Assembly (NCBI RefSeq): GCF_030553305.1
Contig: NZ_JARRAH010000002.1
Location: forward strand, 183,472 to 247,471
Length of the DNA stretch: 64,000 bases
Source of the DNA: Halomarina ordinaria
Lineage (GTDB): Archaea; Halobacteriota; Halobacteria; Halobacteriales; Haloarculaceae
Direction of reading: 5' to 3'
Shown: positions 1 to 9,356 of the stretch, piece by piece
How the letters are laid out: every line of letters begins with the position of its first letter
How positions within the stretch are numbered: position 1 is the first letter of the stretch
Made by a program: the position numbers and the translations under genes
Notes under the pieces: generated by a model
Database searches by the model: none
What the model saw: only the letters and a program-made list of their open reading frames with translations
Told to the model about the DNA's origin: nothing

Positions 1-1
1 C

Positions 2-193
2 GACACCGGTGCACGACTCGGCGGTAACTGGCCGACGGGGCCGTTGGAGAAGGCCGACGAAGTCGGTGCAGACGTCGTCGTGCGGAGGCTGACCGAGGTC
101 GCGAGCCGCCACGAGAGCACGAACAAACTCGCGGAAACCCTCCCCTGTGACCTACTCGTCGAGAAGGCGAAAACGGGCGGGACGTTCCACTGA
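2..193 (+). CDS. 3-hydroxyacyl-CoA dehydrogenase, C-terminal end (partial)
   Basis: The frame is open from the window edge to TGA at 191-193 and gives 63 residues. The pattern GARLGGNWPTGPLEKADEVG followed by LVEKAKTGGTF resembles the C-terminal helical domain of NAD-dependent 3-hydroxyacyl-CoA dehydrogenases, where a GP(L/F)xxADxxG segment precedes a short tail. Family role: oxidation of (S)-3-hydroxyacyl-CoA in beta-oxidation. The thiolase-like gene that follows on the same strand fits an acyl-CoA degradation operon. The catalytic and NAD-binding parts lie outside the window, so the call rests on this tail alone. Confidence 0.55.
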   Translation, partial: DTGARLGGNWPTGPLEKADEVGADVVVRRLTEVASRHESTNKLAETLPCDLLVEKAKTGGTFH

Positions 194-340
194 ACCAGCC
201 GCCGAGGAGCCTCGAAACGGTCACAGCGCCTCCCCGTGCGCCGGGCACTATTTCGCTGCTCGGTCGAGAGAGACGGACACGTTAGTCGCGGCCGACCCCG
301 ACCACCAACGCTTACCACGGAACGTGAGAAATGGTAGCCG

Positions 341-1516
341 ATGACAGCTACCGAGCCGGTCTCCATCGCCGGGGCGTTCGAACACCCCACCAGAGAGGCC
401 CCCGACAAGTCGACGATGCAGTTACACGCGGAGGTCGCGAAGGGGGCGCTCGAGGATGCGGGTCTCGAGAAACGCGACGTCGACGGCTACTTCACGGCCG
501 GCGTCCCGGAGTACGAGACGGGACTGTCGCCGCTCGTCATGGCTGATTACCTCGGCCTCGATCCGTCCTACACCGACACGACCGACTTCGGGGGGTCGTC
601 GTACGTCGCACACGTCGGGCACGCCGCGAGCGCTATCCGCGACGGGCGGTGTGACGTCGCACTCGTGACGCTCGCCGGCCGTCCCCGGTCGCGTGGGCAG
701 GCGACCGGCTCGGGGGCTCGCGAGCTCCGGACCTTTCAGGACAGCTTCGAGCGCGTCTACGGGGCGACGAACGTGACGATGTACGGTATGGCCGCACAGA
801 GACACATGCACGAGTACGGAACGACGAGCGAGCAACTCGCGGAGATCCGAGTCGCGGCGTCGCACCACGCCCAGTACAACGAGCACGCGATGTACCGGGA
901 GCCGGTGTCGGTCGACGACGTCGTCGACTCGCGGATGGTCGCCGACCCGCTGCACCTCCTCGACTGCTGTGTCGTCTCGGACGGCGGTGGCGCGCTGGTC
1001 GTCGTTTCCGAGGACGTCCGGTCGAAGCTAGACCGGGACTGCGTCGAACTCCTCGGCTTCGGTGAGGCGATCGGTCACCACGACGCCGGACGGATCGATG
1101 TCACGACGACCGCCGCGGACCGCTCAGGCTCACGTGCCTTCGCTGAAGCCGGCCTCGGCCCCGAGCACGTCGAGTACGCGTCGATCTACGACTCGTTTAC
1201 CGTAACGGTCCTCGAGGCCATCGAGGATCTGGGCTTCTGCGAGAAAGGTGAGGGTGGCCCGTTCGTCGAGGGGGGAACGCTCCAGGCGCCCGACGGCGAC
1301 CTCCCCTTCAACACCGACGGCGGCGGGTTGTGTTCGAACCACCCGGCCAACCGCGGTGGTATGACGAAGGTCATCGAGGCGGTCCGCCAACTCCGGCGCG
1401 AGGCGAACCCCGAAGTACAGGTCGACGCCGACGTCGCACTCGCCCACGGCACGGGTGGGAGTCTCGGGACGCGCCACGGTGCGGCGACCGTCGTACTCGG
1501 GAGGGAAGACCGATGA
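341..1516 (+). CDS. Thiolase-like (SCPx/Ltp-type) protein, DUF35 partner
   Basis: A 391-residue thiolase-fold protein. The ATG at 341 gives a normal N-terminus. The His motif of thiolases survives as SNHP (about residue 335) and the C-terminal motif as AHGTGGSLGTRHG. The nucleophilic Cys expected near residue 90 is absent (DFGGSSYVAHVGHAAS), and the second catalytic Cys of the C-terminal loop is replaced by His. A conserved YDSFT motif is present. This is the pattern of thiolase-like proteins that work with a DUF35 partner, some of which are retro-aldolases on CoA esters (Ltp2-ChsH2 in steroid degradation). The DUF35 gene overlaps its stop codon. Thiolase fold is certain; thiolase chemistry is doubtful. 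Confidence 0.85.
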   Translation: MTATEPVSIAGAFEHPTREAPDKSTMQLHAEVAKGALEDAGLEKRDVDGYFTAGVPEYETGLSPLVMADYLGLDPSYTDTTDFGGSSYVAHVGHAASAIRDGRCDVALVTLAGRPRSRGQATGSGARELRTFQDSFERVYGATNVTMYGMAAQRHMHEYGTTSEQLAEIRVAASHHAQYNEHAMYREPVSVDDVVDSRMVADPLHLLDCCVVSDGGGALVVVSEDVRSKLDRDCVELLGFGEAIGHHDAGRIDVTTTAADRSGSRAFAEAGLGPEHVEYASIYDSFTVTVLEAIEDLGFCEKGEGGPFVEGGTLQAPDGDLPFNTDGGGLCSNHPANRGGMTKVIEAVRQLRREANPEVQVDADVALAHGTGGSLGTRHGAATVVLGREDR

Positions 1517-1923
1517 CCTGGGAGCCCCGTCCGGTTCCGGACGTGACGCCGGAGACCGAACCCTACTGGACGGCCGCTGGGGACGGTGAGCTTCTCGTGC
1601 GCAAGTGTCATGACTGTGGCCTCGTCTACCACTACCCCCGGTCGCTGTGTCCCGACTGCTTCAGCGAGGCCGTCGAGTGGTGTGAAACGTCTGGCCACGG
1701 CGAGATATACTCCTACTCGGTGGCCCGCACGATGAGCGGCTGGCCGGACGAGGACCTTCCGCTCGTGCTGGCGTACGTCGAACTCGAGGCAGGACCGCGA
1801 ATCATGTCCATCGTCGACGCCGACCCGTCCGCCGTCGAGATCGGCACGCACGTCGCGGTCCGGTTCGTCGACGCCGCCGACTCGACCATCGCGGTTCCGG
1901 TGTTCGTCCCCGTCACCGACTGA
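1513..1923 (+). CDS. Zn-ribbon/OB-fold DUF35 protein, partner of the thiolase-like protein
   Basis: 136 residues from the ATG at 1513, which overlaps the thiolase-like stop (ATGA), so the two are translationally coupled. A rubredoxin-like zinc ribbon is visible near residues 32-50 (CHDCGLVYHYPRSLCPDC), followed by an OB-fold beta-barrel beginning SGHGEIYSYSV and ending in VFVPV. DUF35 proteins bind thiolase-superfamily enzymes and hold the CoA part of the substrate or channel intermediates. The reading frame extends further upstream, but an earlier start would add non-homologous residues. Confidence 0.88.
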   Translation: MTWEPRPVPDVTPETEPYWTAAGDGELLVRKCHDCGLVYHYPRSLCPDCFSEAVEWCETSGHGEIYSYSVARTMSGWPDEDLPLVLAYVELEAGPRIMSIVDADPSAVEIGTHVAVRFVDAADSTIAVPVFVPVTD

Positions 1924-1955
1924 GCCATTCCCCCTCGTTCAGGTTGGAACGACGG

Positions 1956-2264
1956 TGGGCCCGCTTCCGGGAACCCTGCATACCGGTTCTCGTGAGCGAC
2001 GTACACATCCGTGACGGCGACCATCGACATCCCGAGGGCGTGCGGGCCAACGTCCGCGGAGATGTCAGTGATGACACCGTCGTCTTTCAGTCGGGTCAGT
2101 CGATAGTGGACCGCCGACTTCCACAGACCGAACCCATCAGCGAGTCCCTCGAGGTTCTTGTCGTCGTTCCGCTCTACCTCGCGGAGGATGTCGATATCCT
2201 TTCGTCGAGGTCCGGGGGACGTCGGCGTCTCTCGTGGAGGTCCGTACTGGCCTCGGCGTAACAA
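1956..2264 (-). pseudogene. Truncated Lrp/AsnC-type regulator
   Basis: Starting near 2264, the frame encodes a winged-helix N-terminus (RKDIDILREVER, then SAVHYRLTRLKDDGVI) and the first strand of the ligand-binding RAM domain (GMSMVAVTDVYVAHENRYA). After about residue 98 the similarity stops. The frame stays open to 1713 only by running antisense through the DUF35 gene, with a low-complexity sequence unlike any RAM domain. A complete regulator of this type needs roughly 60 more residues. I infer a gene that lost its 3' half by deletion. It lies just downstream of the aminotransferase on the same strand and may once have controlled it. Confidence 0.6.
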
Positions 2265-2295
2265 GAGTCGACGGCCCGTGTGGTAGAGCGAGTAT

Positions 2296-3621
2296 TCAGA
2301 ACACGGCTTCGATCGACGACCCGAGCGTTTCTATCGCGGCTTCGATCTCGTCGGCGGTCGTGCACAGGGGCGGGGCGAGGATGATCTGGGTCGTCGGACG
2401 ACCGCCCCCCACGAGGACACCGCGATTCATCGCTTCGCTGATCACGTCCGTGACTGGGTTGTCCCCCTCGTCGGTCCGCGGGTCGTGGAACGGTGCTCCC
2501 GTCTCCGGGTCGGCGAACTCGACGGCACGGAGGAACCCTCGTCCACGCACGTCGGCGACGGCGTCGTGCTCTCGCTCGAGGGCTGCGAGCCCGTCGGCGA
2601 AGTCGTCTTGTGTCGCCCGGACGTTCTCGAGCAGTCCGTCGGCGTACTCGTCGAGGGCGGCGACACCGGCGGCGCAACTGACTGGGTGGCCGCCGAACGT
2701 CTGTCCGAGGTCGAACCCGTCAGTACGTACGTGGTCCGCGATTTCCGGACGCATGATCACGCCCGCGAGCGGTGCGTAGGCGCTGGTCACGCCCTTCGCG
2801 AACGTCAGGAGATCCGGCTCGATATTCTCGGTCTGGACGCCGAACCAGTCCCCACAGCGGCCGAATCCGGTGATCACCTCGTCAACGATCATGAGGATGT
2901 CGTACTCGTCACAGAGCTCGCGGACCCGTTCGAAGTAGCCCGGCGGGGCCGTGTACGCGCCGCTCGTGCCGGCGATCGGTTCCGTCAGCACGGCCGCGAT
3001 CGTATCCGGCCCTTCGTTCCGGATGACGAACTCCAGGTGGTCGGCTGCGGCTTCCGCGAGCGCTTCGGGCGTGTCCGCATTGAACGGCGAATTGTACGTC
3101 ATCGGCGGCAGGAACTTCACAGCTCCCGTCGTCGACGCGTGGGCTTCGAGCGGCGCGCGAGTCGCCGGATCACCGGTCATGCTCCCCGCACCGTAGGTCG
3201 ATCCGTGGTAGGACCGCCAGCGGGAGAGCACTTTCGGTGCGTCCGCAAAGTCACGGGCGATCGTCATCGCGAGTTCGTTCGCCTCGCTGCCCGACACCGA
3301 GAACTGGACGTTCGACAGCGAATCGGGGGCGACCGCGACGAGTGCGTCGCTCAGGTCGGTACGAGCCGGTGTTCCCTTCGCGGGAGAGACGTACTGGATC
3401 CGTTCGAGCTGTTCGGTCATTGCGTCCACGATGGCCTCGTTTCCGTGTCCGGCATTGACACAATACAGCTGTGAGACGAAGTCGAGATACTCGGCTCCGT
3501 CATCGTCGACGACACGCGTGCCGTCGCCGTCAGTGAACGTGATTCCCGTCTTCGATGGATCGTACCAGTGTGGGATGTTCGTGGACGCTTCGTCGGTCCG
3601 TTCGGCTGAGTCGTTGAGCAT
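2296..3621 (-). CDS. Class III (omega) pyridoxal-phosphate aminotransferase
   Basis: 441 residues from the ATG at 3621, beginning MLNDSAERTD; an upstream in-frame Met at 3687 would add an atypical Arg/Pro-rich leader. Family motifs: NIPHWYDP and DGDGTRVVDDDGAEYLDF at the start, a SVSGSEANELA cofactor-phosphate loop, the DEVITGFGRCG segment, and the PLP-binding Lys in LLTFAKGVTSAYAPLAG. Class III enzymes transfer amino groups from omega-amino acids, amines or ornithine-like substrates; the substrate cannot be read here. A truncated Lrp-like gene follows on the same strand. Confidence 0.88.
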   Translation of the reverse strand: MLNDSAERTDEASTNIPHWYDPSKTGITFTDGDGTRVVDDDGAEYLDFVSQLYCVNAGHGNEAIVDAMTEQLERIQYVSPAKGTPARTDLSDALVAVAPDSLSNVQFSVSGSEANELAMTIARDFADAPKVLSRWRSYHGSTYGAGSMTGDPATRAPLEAHASTTGAVKFLPPMTYNSPFNADTPEALAEAAADHLEFVIRNEGPDTIAAVLTEPIAGTSGAYTAPPGYFERVRELCDEYDILMIVDEVITGFGRCGDWFGVQTENIEPDLLTFAKGVTSAYAPLAGVIMRPEIADHVRTDGFDLGQTFGGHPVSCAAGVAALDEYADGLLENVRATQDDFADGLAALEREHDAVADVRGRGFLRAVEFADPETGAPFHDPRTDEGDNPVTDVISEAMNRGVLVGGGRPTTQIILAPPLCTTADEIEAAIETLGSSIEAVF

Positions 3622-4252
3622 GGGTCGATTGTCGTGATAGGGAGGACGTTCAGGTCGAACTCGGTTCCGTCGAGTATCGGGAGTCACCGCTCCCGATCGT
3701 CAGCGACCGGTCACCGTGTCTGGGATCTCGAACGCCGGATCGGGGTCGCTCGTCGGACGATCGTGGAACGCGTGCCATCCGTTCACAGGTGTATGGAGTA
3801 CCGATTAATCAATCTTTCTGCAGTAATGCAATTTCGAGTATGAGATACCACATATAGAAGGGGGATTCGGACCGAGTAATCCACTCCGAGACATTCTTGA
3901 ACGTTTTTCCACGCCACCGCTGGCGATATTCTGCCTATCGCAGTCGCTGCTCTCGCGTGCAGGGGTGAGGCGATACGGTCGAAGGGGGACAGTGCGTAAC
4001 TCCGCCGGTGGAACGTGACGGGACGGTACCGTCGAGCGGAGGTGAACGCCCGCGCTTCCACGTCGGGCACGCGGCTGGTCGCCCCGCTGAATGCTGCGAC
4101 ACGCGAGAGCCACGTCGGTCGCAGTGCACGCTTTTTGTTTCGGTCTTCGGCGACCGCAGTCCGTGTCGATTCGTGTTCAGCACGCAGGCCGTCTCATACT
4201 GGTGCGTTCGCCGTTCGAGGGGCGGCCGACGACGTCGGTCCGCCGCCCCCGG
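3622..4252 (-). other. Gene-free stretch between dehydratase and aminotransferase, with inverted repeat
   Basis: No credible coding region on either strand. It contains a perfect 8-bp inverted repeat, ATCGGGAG-tcaccg-CTCCCGAT, at 3676-3697, about 55 bp upstream of the aminotransferase start. An AT-rich block lies at about 3795-3860. The repeat could be an operator or an mRNA hairpin; nothing else here is interpretable. Confidence 0.4.
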
Positions 4253-5485
4253 CTACCTCATCCGGTGTTCCTCGACGACGTCCCAGTCGAGTTCGATCCC
4301 GAGGCCGGGGTCGTCCGGTACCTCGATGTATCCGTCCTGAATGAGTGGTTCGTCACGGACGACGAGGTCGTCCCACCACGGCACGTCGCGGGCGTGAAAC
4401 TCGAGCGCGAGGAAGTTCGGCACTGTCGCGCCGACGTGGACGCCGGCCATCGTCGCGACGGGGCTCCCGATGTTGTGAGGACACGTCGTCAGGTAGTAAC
4501 TGTCGGCGAGTTCGGCGATCTTCTTCGTCTCCGCGATGCCACCGGTCTTGGGTACGTCGGGCGCGACGAAGGAGACGGCCTCCTTCTCGACGAGGTCACG
4601 AAAGCCGTGGCGGCCGTAGCGGTTCTCGCCCGTGAGCAACGGTTGGTCGACGCTCCGATTGAGGGTCGCCAGCGCGTCGACGTTCTCCGGCGGCAGGGGG
4701 TCTTCGATCCACGCGAGGTCATACGGCTCGAGGGCCGCACACAGTTTCTCGGTCGCCTCGACGCTGAAGTTCCAGTGAAGGTCGACCGCGACCTCGGCGT
4801 CGTCACCGACCTCGTCGGTCACCGCCTCGACTAGTCCACGCTTGTGTTCGATCTCTCGACGGTCGAAGTGGCGTGCGAGCGTGTCGATCTCCCGACCCGA
4901 TGGGACGTCGAGGTCGAACTTGACGATCTCGTAGCCGTCGTCGACCGCTGCTCGCGCCGCTCGTGCATAGGCCGCTGCCTCGTAGGTCTCGTCGGGCTGA
5001 CCCTCCAGTGCCGCCTCGACCATCCCATCGCCGGCGTGACAGTCGGCGTACATCCGGACTGCCTCACGGGTCTTGCCGCCCAGGAGCTGGTACACCGGTT
5101 GGTCGAGGATCTTGCCGGTGGCGTCCCAGAGCGCGAGTTCGATGCCGCTGATCGCGATGGTTCCGATTCCCTCCTGGGACCCTCTCCCGGAGAGGCTCTC
5201 GCGCATGAGGTGATAGAGCCGCTCGACGTCGAGGGGGTTCTCGCCGACGAGAACGGGTCGAAAGTAGTCGGTGATCACCTCGTGGACGCCCGGTGACGGG
5301 TACGATTCGCCGATTCCGGTCACTCCGACGTCCGTCTCGAGGCGAACGAGCGTCCACGGGAAGTTCCCGTCGACGACGACCGTCGATAGGTCGGTGATTT
5401 CGGGCGTCTCAGTCGAGCGTTCGGGCGTTTCACCGAACTCGGGCCAGATGCTCGAGGCTAACCGCGCCGCGAAGTCCGAGTACAT
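4253..5485 (-). CDS. Mandelate racemase/enolase-superfamily dehydratase
   Basis: 410 residues, a complete member of the mandelate racemase/muconate lactonizing subgroup. The N-terminal capping domain (residues about 25-150) leads into GIELALWDATGKILDQPVYQLLGG. In the barrel one sees KFDLDV, metal ligands in VAVDLHWNF, WIEDP and LTGENRYG, and a general acid/base His in TCPHNIGSPVA. The single-K first motif and PHN His resemble the galactonate dehydratase (DgoD) subgroup, so sugar-acid dehydration is likely. The exact acid is unknown. It lies 83 bp downstream of the flavin oxidase on the same strand. Confidence 0.85.
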   Translation of the reverse strand: MYSDFAARLASSIWPEFGETPERSTETPEITDLSTVVVDGNFPWTLVRLETDVGVTGIGESYPSPGVHEVITDYFRPVLVGENPLDVERLYHLMRESLSGRGSQEGIGTIAISGIELALWDATGKILDQPVYQLLGGKTREAVRMYADCHAGDGMVEAALEGQPDETYEAAAYARAARAAVDDGYEIVKFDLDVPSGREIDTLARHFDRREIEHKRGLVEAVTDEVGDDAEVAVDLHWNFSVEATEKLCAALEPYDLAWIEDPLPPENVDALATLNRSVDQPLLTGENRYGRHGFRDLVEKEAVSFVAPDVPKTGGIAETKKIAELADSYYLTTCPHNIGSPVATMAGVHVGATVPNFLALEFHARDVPWWDDLVVRDEPLIQDGYIEVPDDPGLGIELDWDVVEEHRMR

Positions 5486-5568
5486 GTTATCGTCTCTCTC
5501 TTTCCCGAGCCGTTACATCAAACTATGGACCGGGACCGGCCGCTCGAAACCGTCGGCTCGTGGGCTCG

Positions 5569-6951
5569 TCAGCCGTCGGGCAGTACCTTGTCGGGATTGA
5601 GGATGCCGTTCGGATCGAGTGTCTCCTTGACGGAACGCATGAGGTCGACTGCCGGGCCGTGTTCTTCACACATGAACTTCCGCTTCCCGATACCGACGCC
5701 GTGTTCCCCGGTCGCGCTGCCGCCCAGCGCGATGGCCTTCCTGACGACCCGCTCGTTGAGCTCGTGGGCGCGCTCGACCATCGCCTCGTCGTCGGGGTCG
5801 ACCAGCGGCGTGAAGTGGAGGTTCCCATCGCCGGCGTGTCCGACACAGGAGGTCAGCAAGTCGAGGTCGTCGCTGGCCTGCGAGACCTCCTCGACGATCT
5901 CCGGGTACCGCGAGATCGGAACGACGACGTCGCCGACCAGCGCGACCTCCCAGTCTCCCCGGTACGCGTTCGTCGCGTGGTACTTGTCGCGTCGTGCCTG
6001 CCAGACGTCGTCCACGTTCTCCTCGGCGGCCGCCTCCCACGAACGCATTCCGTGATCCTCACAGATCGCTTTCGCGAACGCGAGGTCCTCTTCGATCCCG
6101 CTGTTGTTCGCGTGCAACTCGATGAGGAGCGTCGGTCGCTCCTCGAAGGAGACGTCGTCGTGGTAGGCGTTGATCATCTTCATCGCCGTCGCATCGATGA
6201 ACTCGATTGCTCCGGGGACCAACGCAGAGCCGATGGCGTCCGCGACGGCCCGGGAGGCGTCGACCCGTGACGGGAACGTCACCAGCGCCGCCCGGCGGTA
6301 CTCGGGGATGCCAACCAGCCCGAGCGTTACCTCTGTGACGACGCCGAGCGTCCCTTCACTGCCGACGAAGATATCCTTGAGACTGTAGCCGGCCGACGTC
6401 TTGACCACGTTCCTGCCGCAATCGACGATCCGCCCGTCGGCAGTGACCACCTCGAGTCGACGGACGTGATCTCGCGTCTCGCCGTAGCGGACCGCGTTGA
6501 AACCGCTCGCGTTGGTCGCGACCATTCCCCCGATAGTCGCCACGTCCCCGCTCGAAATCCCCGGGGCGAACCGCAATCCCTTCGCGGCCAGCCGCTCGTT
6601 CAGGTCGTCGTAGACCACCCCCGCACCGACAGTCGCCTGAAGGTCGGCGGGTGAGACGTCGACGTGGCCGATGTCGGCCGTGCTGAGGACGATTCCGCCT
6701 GCAGTGGGTATCGCGTTGCCCTCGAGTCCAGAGCCGCCGGACCGTGGTGTGACGGGGATGCCCCGACCGTTAGCCCCCTCGAGCACGGCCGCGACCTCCT
6801 CGGTCGTGGCCGGCCAGACGACGGCGTCGGGGATTCGACCCTCGTGGGGACTCTCGTCGGTCGCGTACTGCTCGCGAACGCTCTCCGCGTGCGCCACTCG
6901 GCCATCCACGATGACGTCGTCGAGAAACGCGCAGTCGTACTCCCGTAGCAT
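5569..6951 (-). CDS. FAD-linked oxidase, GlcD/D-lactate dehydrogenase type
   Basis: 460 residues from the ATG at 6951 (MLREYDCAFLDDV); the Met at 6987 would add twelve residues without family support. The PCMH-type FAD domain shows TPRSGGSGLEGNAIP (about residue 75), PGISSGDVATIGGMVATNASG and FVGSEGTLGVVTEVTL. The C-terminal domain carries CVGHAGDGNLHFTPL and TGEHGVGIGKRKF, typical of glycolate oxidase subunit D and cytochrome-type D-lactate dehydrogenases. Expected role: oxidation of a 2-hydroxy acid feeding electrons to the membrane. Substrate unassigned. Same strand as the enolase-superfamily gene. Confidence 0.88.
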   Translation of the reverse strand: MLREYDCAFLDDVIVDGRVAHAESVREQYATDESPHEGRIPDAVVWPATTEEVAAVLEGANGRGIPVTPRSGGSGLEGNAIPTAGGIVLSTADIGHVDVSPADLQATVGAGVVYDDLNERLAAKGLRFAPGISSGDVATIGGMVATNASGFNAVRYGETRDHVRRLEVVTADGRIVDCGRNVVKTSAGYSLKDIFVGSEGTLGVVTEVTLGLVGIPEYRRAALVTFPSRVDASRAVADAIGSALVPGAIEFIDATAMKMINAYHDDVSFEERPTLLIELHANNSGIEEDLAFAKAICEDHGMRSWEAAAEENVDDVWQARRDKYHATNAYRGDWEVALVGDVVVPISRYPEIVEEVSQASDDLDLLTSCVGHAGDGNLHFTPLVDPDDEAMVERAHELNERVVRKAIALGGSATGEHGVGIGKRKFMCEEHGPAVDLMRSVKETLDPNGILNPDKVLPDG

Positions 6952-7082
6952 GACACAGTGTGGTGTGCGTGTCAATATAAACCTCACCGGCCCGACCTCT
7001 CGACAGGGTGGCTCCTCGACGGCGGCTCCGAACCGATAGCGGACACAGTACGCGTGCGCCGGCTCTCTCGCCTGCGAGTACC

Positions 7083-7091
7083 ATTATATAT
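7083..7091 (+). promoter_or_regulatory. TATA box of the Usp gene
   Basis: ATTATATAT centred about 26 bp before the ATG at 7113. This is the spacing of a haloarchaeal TATA box for a leaderless mRNA. No ribosome-binding site is visible between them. Confidence 0.6.
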
Positions 7092-7112
7092 CTGGCGTCT
7101 CACGTTGGGTTC

Positions 7113-7550
7113 ATGTATCGAATCGTTATCCCGGTTGACGACGACGAGACACGTGCAACGGCCGCAGCGAGGTTCGTGACCGCACTCGGTGACGAGTCGG
7201 GCTTGGACGCGGACCTCGGTGACGTCTCGGTGTCGATCGTCAACGTGTTCAAGGAGTTTCAAGCGATCGACGACGGTGGTAACGTTCGGTCGAAAGACCT
7301 CTACGACGAGACGGAGTTCCCGGAGTCGGCCGTCGTCGTCCGTGACCGTCTCGAGGAGGCCGGTGTCGCGGCCGAACTCGTACGCCGTCACGGTGACCCT
7401 GCGGACGAGATCGTCGACTACGCCGAGTCCATCGACGCCGACGTCGTCGTCGTCTCCGGCCGGGATCGGTCGCCGGTCGGAAAGGCCGTGTTCGGAAGCG
7501 TCACGCAGGACGTTATCCTCAAATCCCAACGACCGGTGACGATCGTCTGA
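7113..7550 (+). CDS. Universal stress protein (UspA fold)
   Basis: 145 residues. The ATG at 7113 gives the classic first strand MYRIVIPVDD; the open frame continues upstream but without family residues. The C-terminal nucleotide-binding loop reads VVSGRDRSPVGKAVFGSVTQ, close to the GxxGx9G(S/T) ATP-binding signature, followed by PVTIV. Usp proteins bind ATP/AMP and are linked to stress survival; no specific partner is evident. It is divergent from the flavin oxidase gene and convergent with ggt. Confidence 0.9.
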   Translation: MYRIVIPVDDDETRATAAARFVTALGDESGLDADLGDVSVSIVNVFKEFQAIDDGGNVRSKDLYDETEFPESAVVVRDRLEEAGVAAELVRRHGDPADEIVDYAESIDADVVVVSGRDRSPVGKAVFGSVTQDVILKSQRPVTIV

Positions 7551-7730
7551 GAGTGGCGGTGGCTCCGCCCCAGCGGTCGCGGCGAGGTCGGTCGCTCAGT
7601 GAACCACTCGCCGAGGGTCTGGTCGATATCGCTCCTGTTGTCGACGCGACCGGGGGAACGTAGCTGCGCCCCCCACCCCCGTAATCCGTTCATCGCTGTC
7701 GGTCTCCCGGTAAAAATTCGCCAGGGGACG

Positions 7731-9356
7731 TCAGAATCCGATCGCGGTGCCGTCCTTCCGTGGGTCGGTCCCCCCCGAGAGGATCCCATCGGTATTGCGA
7801 GCGATCTGCCCACCACCGAAGTGCGGCGGCGGCATGACGCGGACGTCGTGGCCCCGGCGTGCGAGTTTCGAGAGCAACGCGCCGTCGAAGCGCCCCTCGA
7901 CCGCGAGTCGACCGTCTACCTGGTACCGCCAGCGCGGGTAGTCGAGCGCCGCCTGGATCGACATCCCATCGTCGATGACGTTCATCAACACCTGTAGATG
8001 GCCCTGAGGTTGCATGTATCCGCCCATAACGCCGAAGGCGGCCCAGTCGTCTTCGCCGAGACGGGCGATACCGGGTATGAGCGTGTGAAACGGTCGCTTT
8101 CCACGGCCGTACCGGTTTGGATGGTCGGGGTCGAGCGAGAACGAACTGCCGCGGTTCTGGAGCGCGATGCCGGTGTCGCCGGCGACGACGCCGCTACCGA
8201 AGTCCTTGAACCGGGAGTTGATGTACGAAACGACGTTCCCGTCCTCGTCGGCGACAGTCAACAGGACCGTATCGGCTCCTTCGGCACGGTCGTTCGGGAA
8301 CCCGACGTCGACGTCGTCCGTCGCGTCCGGACCGACCTCGGACGCACGGTCGGCCGCGTACGATTTCGACGCGAGCGCCGGTGCGCCCGCGAACTCGGGG
8401 TCGGTGACGTGATAGATACCGTCGGTCAGCGCGCGCTTGGTCGCCTCGGCCGCTAGGTGGAGCCGTTCGGGCGAGTCTGCTCGATGTTCGCCCGCGCCGA
8501 GCGCCTCTGCGATGTTGAGCGCCTCGAGCGCGACGAGACCCTGGTTGTTCGGCGGGAGTTCGTAGATCGTGGCGCCGTTGTACGTCGTGCTGATCGGCTC
8601 GACGAACTCCGCGTCGAACGACGCGAGGTCCTCGTGGGAGAGGAAGCCACCCTGCGACTGGATCTCCTCGACGATGGCGTCCCCGACGTCGCCCTCGTAG
8701 ACGACGTCCGCGCCCTCGTCGGCGATGCGCTGCATCGTCTCGCCGAGTTTAGACAGCCGAACGCGCTCGCCGACGGCCGGCGCGCGGCCGTCCGTGAGGT
8801 ACGCTGCCCGCGCGTTCTCGCCCCGAAGGACGTCCGTGGCTTCGGCCCACTGGGCGGCGATGATCTCCGAGACGGGAAACCCCTCCGTCGCGTATCGGAT
8901 CGCCGGTTCGAGCGCTCGTTCGAGGCTCAGTTCCCCCAGTTCCTCGATCGTTCGTTCCCACCCACGAGCGGTTCCGGGAACGGTTACCGTGAGGGGACCG
9001 TACTCTGGCATACGTGCGTCCTTGGGTTCGACGTCGCTCTGCTGGGCGACGCGGTGTCGGACGTCGTCGAGCGTCGCCGTCGTGGGTGCGCCGCCACAGC
9101 TCCGAAGTGCCCCGACGTCGCCGTCGGCCGTTCTGTAGAGAGCGAAGACATCGCCGCCCAGTCCGGTCGACGTGGGTTCGACGACGTTCAGTACCGCTGC
9201 GGTGGTGACCGCCGCGTCGAACGCGTTGCCGCCATCGCGAAGCACTTCCAGGCCCGCTTCCGCGGCCAGTGGCTGACTCGTCGCGACGACACCGCGAGTC
9301 GCGTACACCGTCGATCGGCGCGAGGTAAACTGGTCCAGATCCGGTTGCCCTTGCAT
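7731..9356 (-). CDS. ggt: Gamma-glutamyltranspeptidase family protein
   Basis: 541 residues, full length for the family. N-terminal motifs VVATSQPLAAEAGLEVLRDG and GGNAFDAAVTTAAVLNVVEP are characteristic. The autoprocessing Thr is expected in GADTVLLTVADEDGNVVS; downstream are GIALQNRGSSFSL and KRPFHTLIPG with the small-subunit substrate loops. The enzyme is a self-cleaving N-terminal nucleophile amidase acting on gamma-glutamyl amides or related acyl amides. No signal peptide is seen, so a cytoplasmic location is likely, unlike secreted bacterial GGT. Haloarchaeal homologues may act on other amides. Confidence 0.9.
   Translation of the reverse strand: MQGQPDLDQFTSRRSTVYATRGVVATSQPLAAEAGLEVLRDGGNAFDAAVTTAAVLNVVEPTSTGLGGDVFALYRTADGDVGALRSCGGAPTTATLDDVRHRVAQQSDVEPKDARMPEYGPLTVTVPGTARGWERTIEELGELSLERALEPAIRYATEGFPVSEIIAAQWAEATDVLRGENARAAYLTDGRAPAVGERVRLSKLGETMQRIADEGADVVYEGDVGDAIVEEIQSQGGFLSHEDLASFDAEFVEPISTTYNGATIYELPPNNQGLVALEALNIAEALGAGEHRADSPERLHLAAEATKRALTDGIYHVTDPEFAGAPALASKSYAADRASEVGPDATDDVDVGFPNDRAEGADTVLLTVADEDGNVVSYINSRFKDFGSGVVAGDTGIALQNRGSSFSLDPDHPNRYGRGKRPFHTLIPGIARLGEDDWAAFGVMGGYMQPQGHLQVLMNVIDDGMSIQAALDYPRWRYQVDGRLAVEGRFDGALLSKLARRGHDVRVMPPPHFGGGQIARNTDGILSGGTDPRKDGTAIGF

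Noticed and set aside
341..1516. Plain acetyl-CoA acetyltransferase call.
   Set aside because: Both catalytic cysteines are replaced; only the fold and the DUF35 pairing can be supported.
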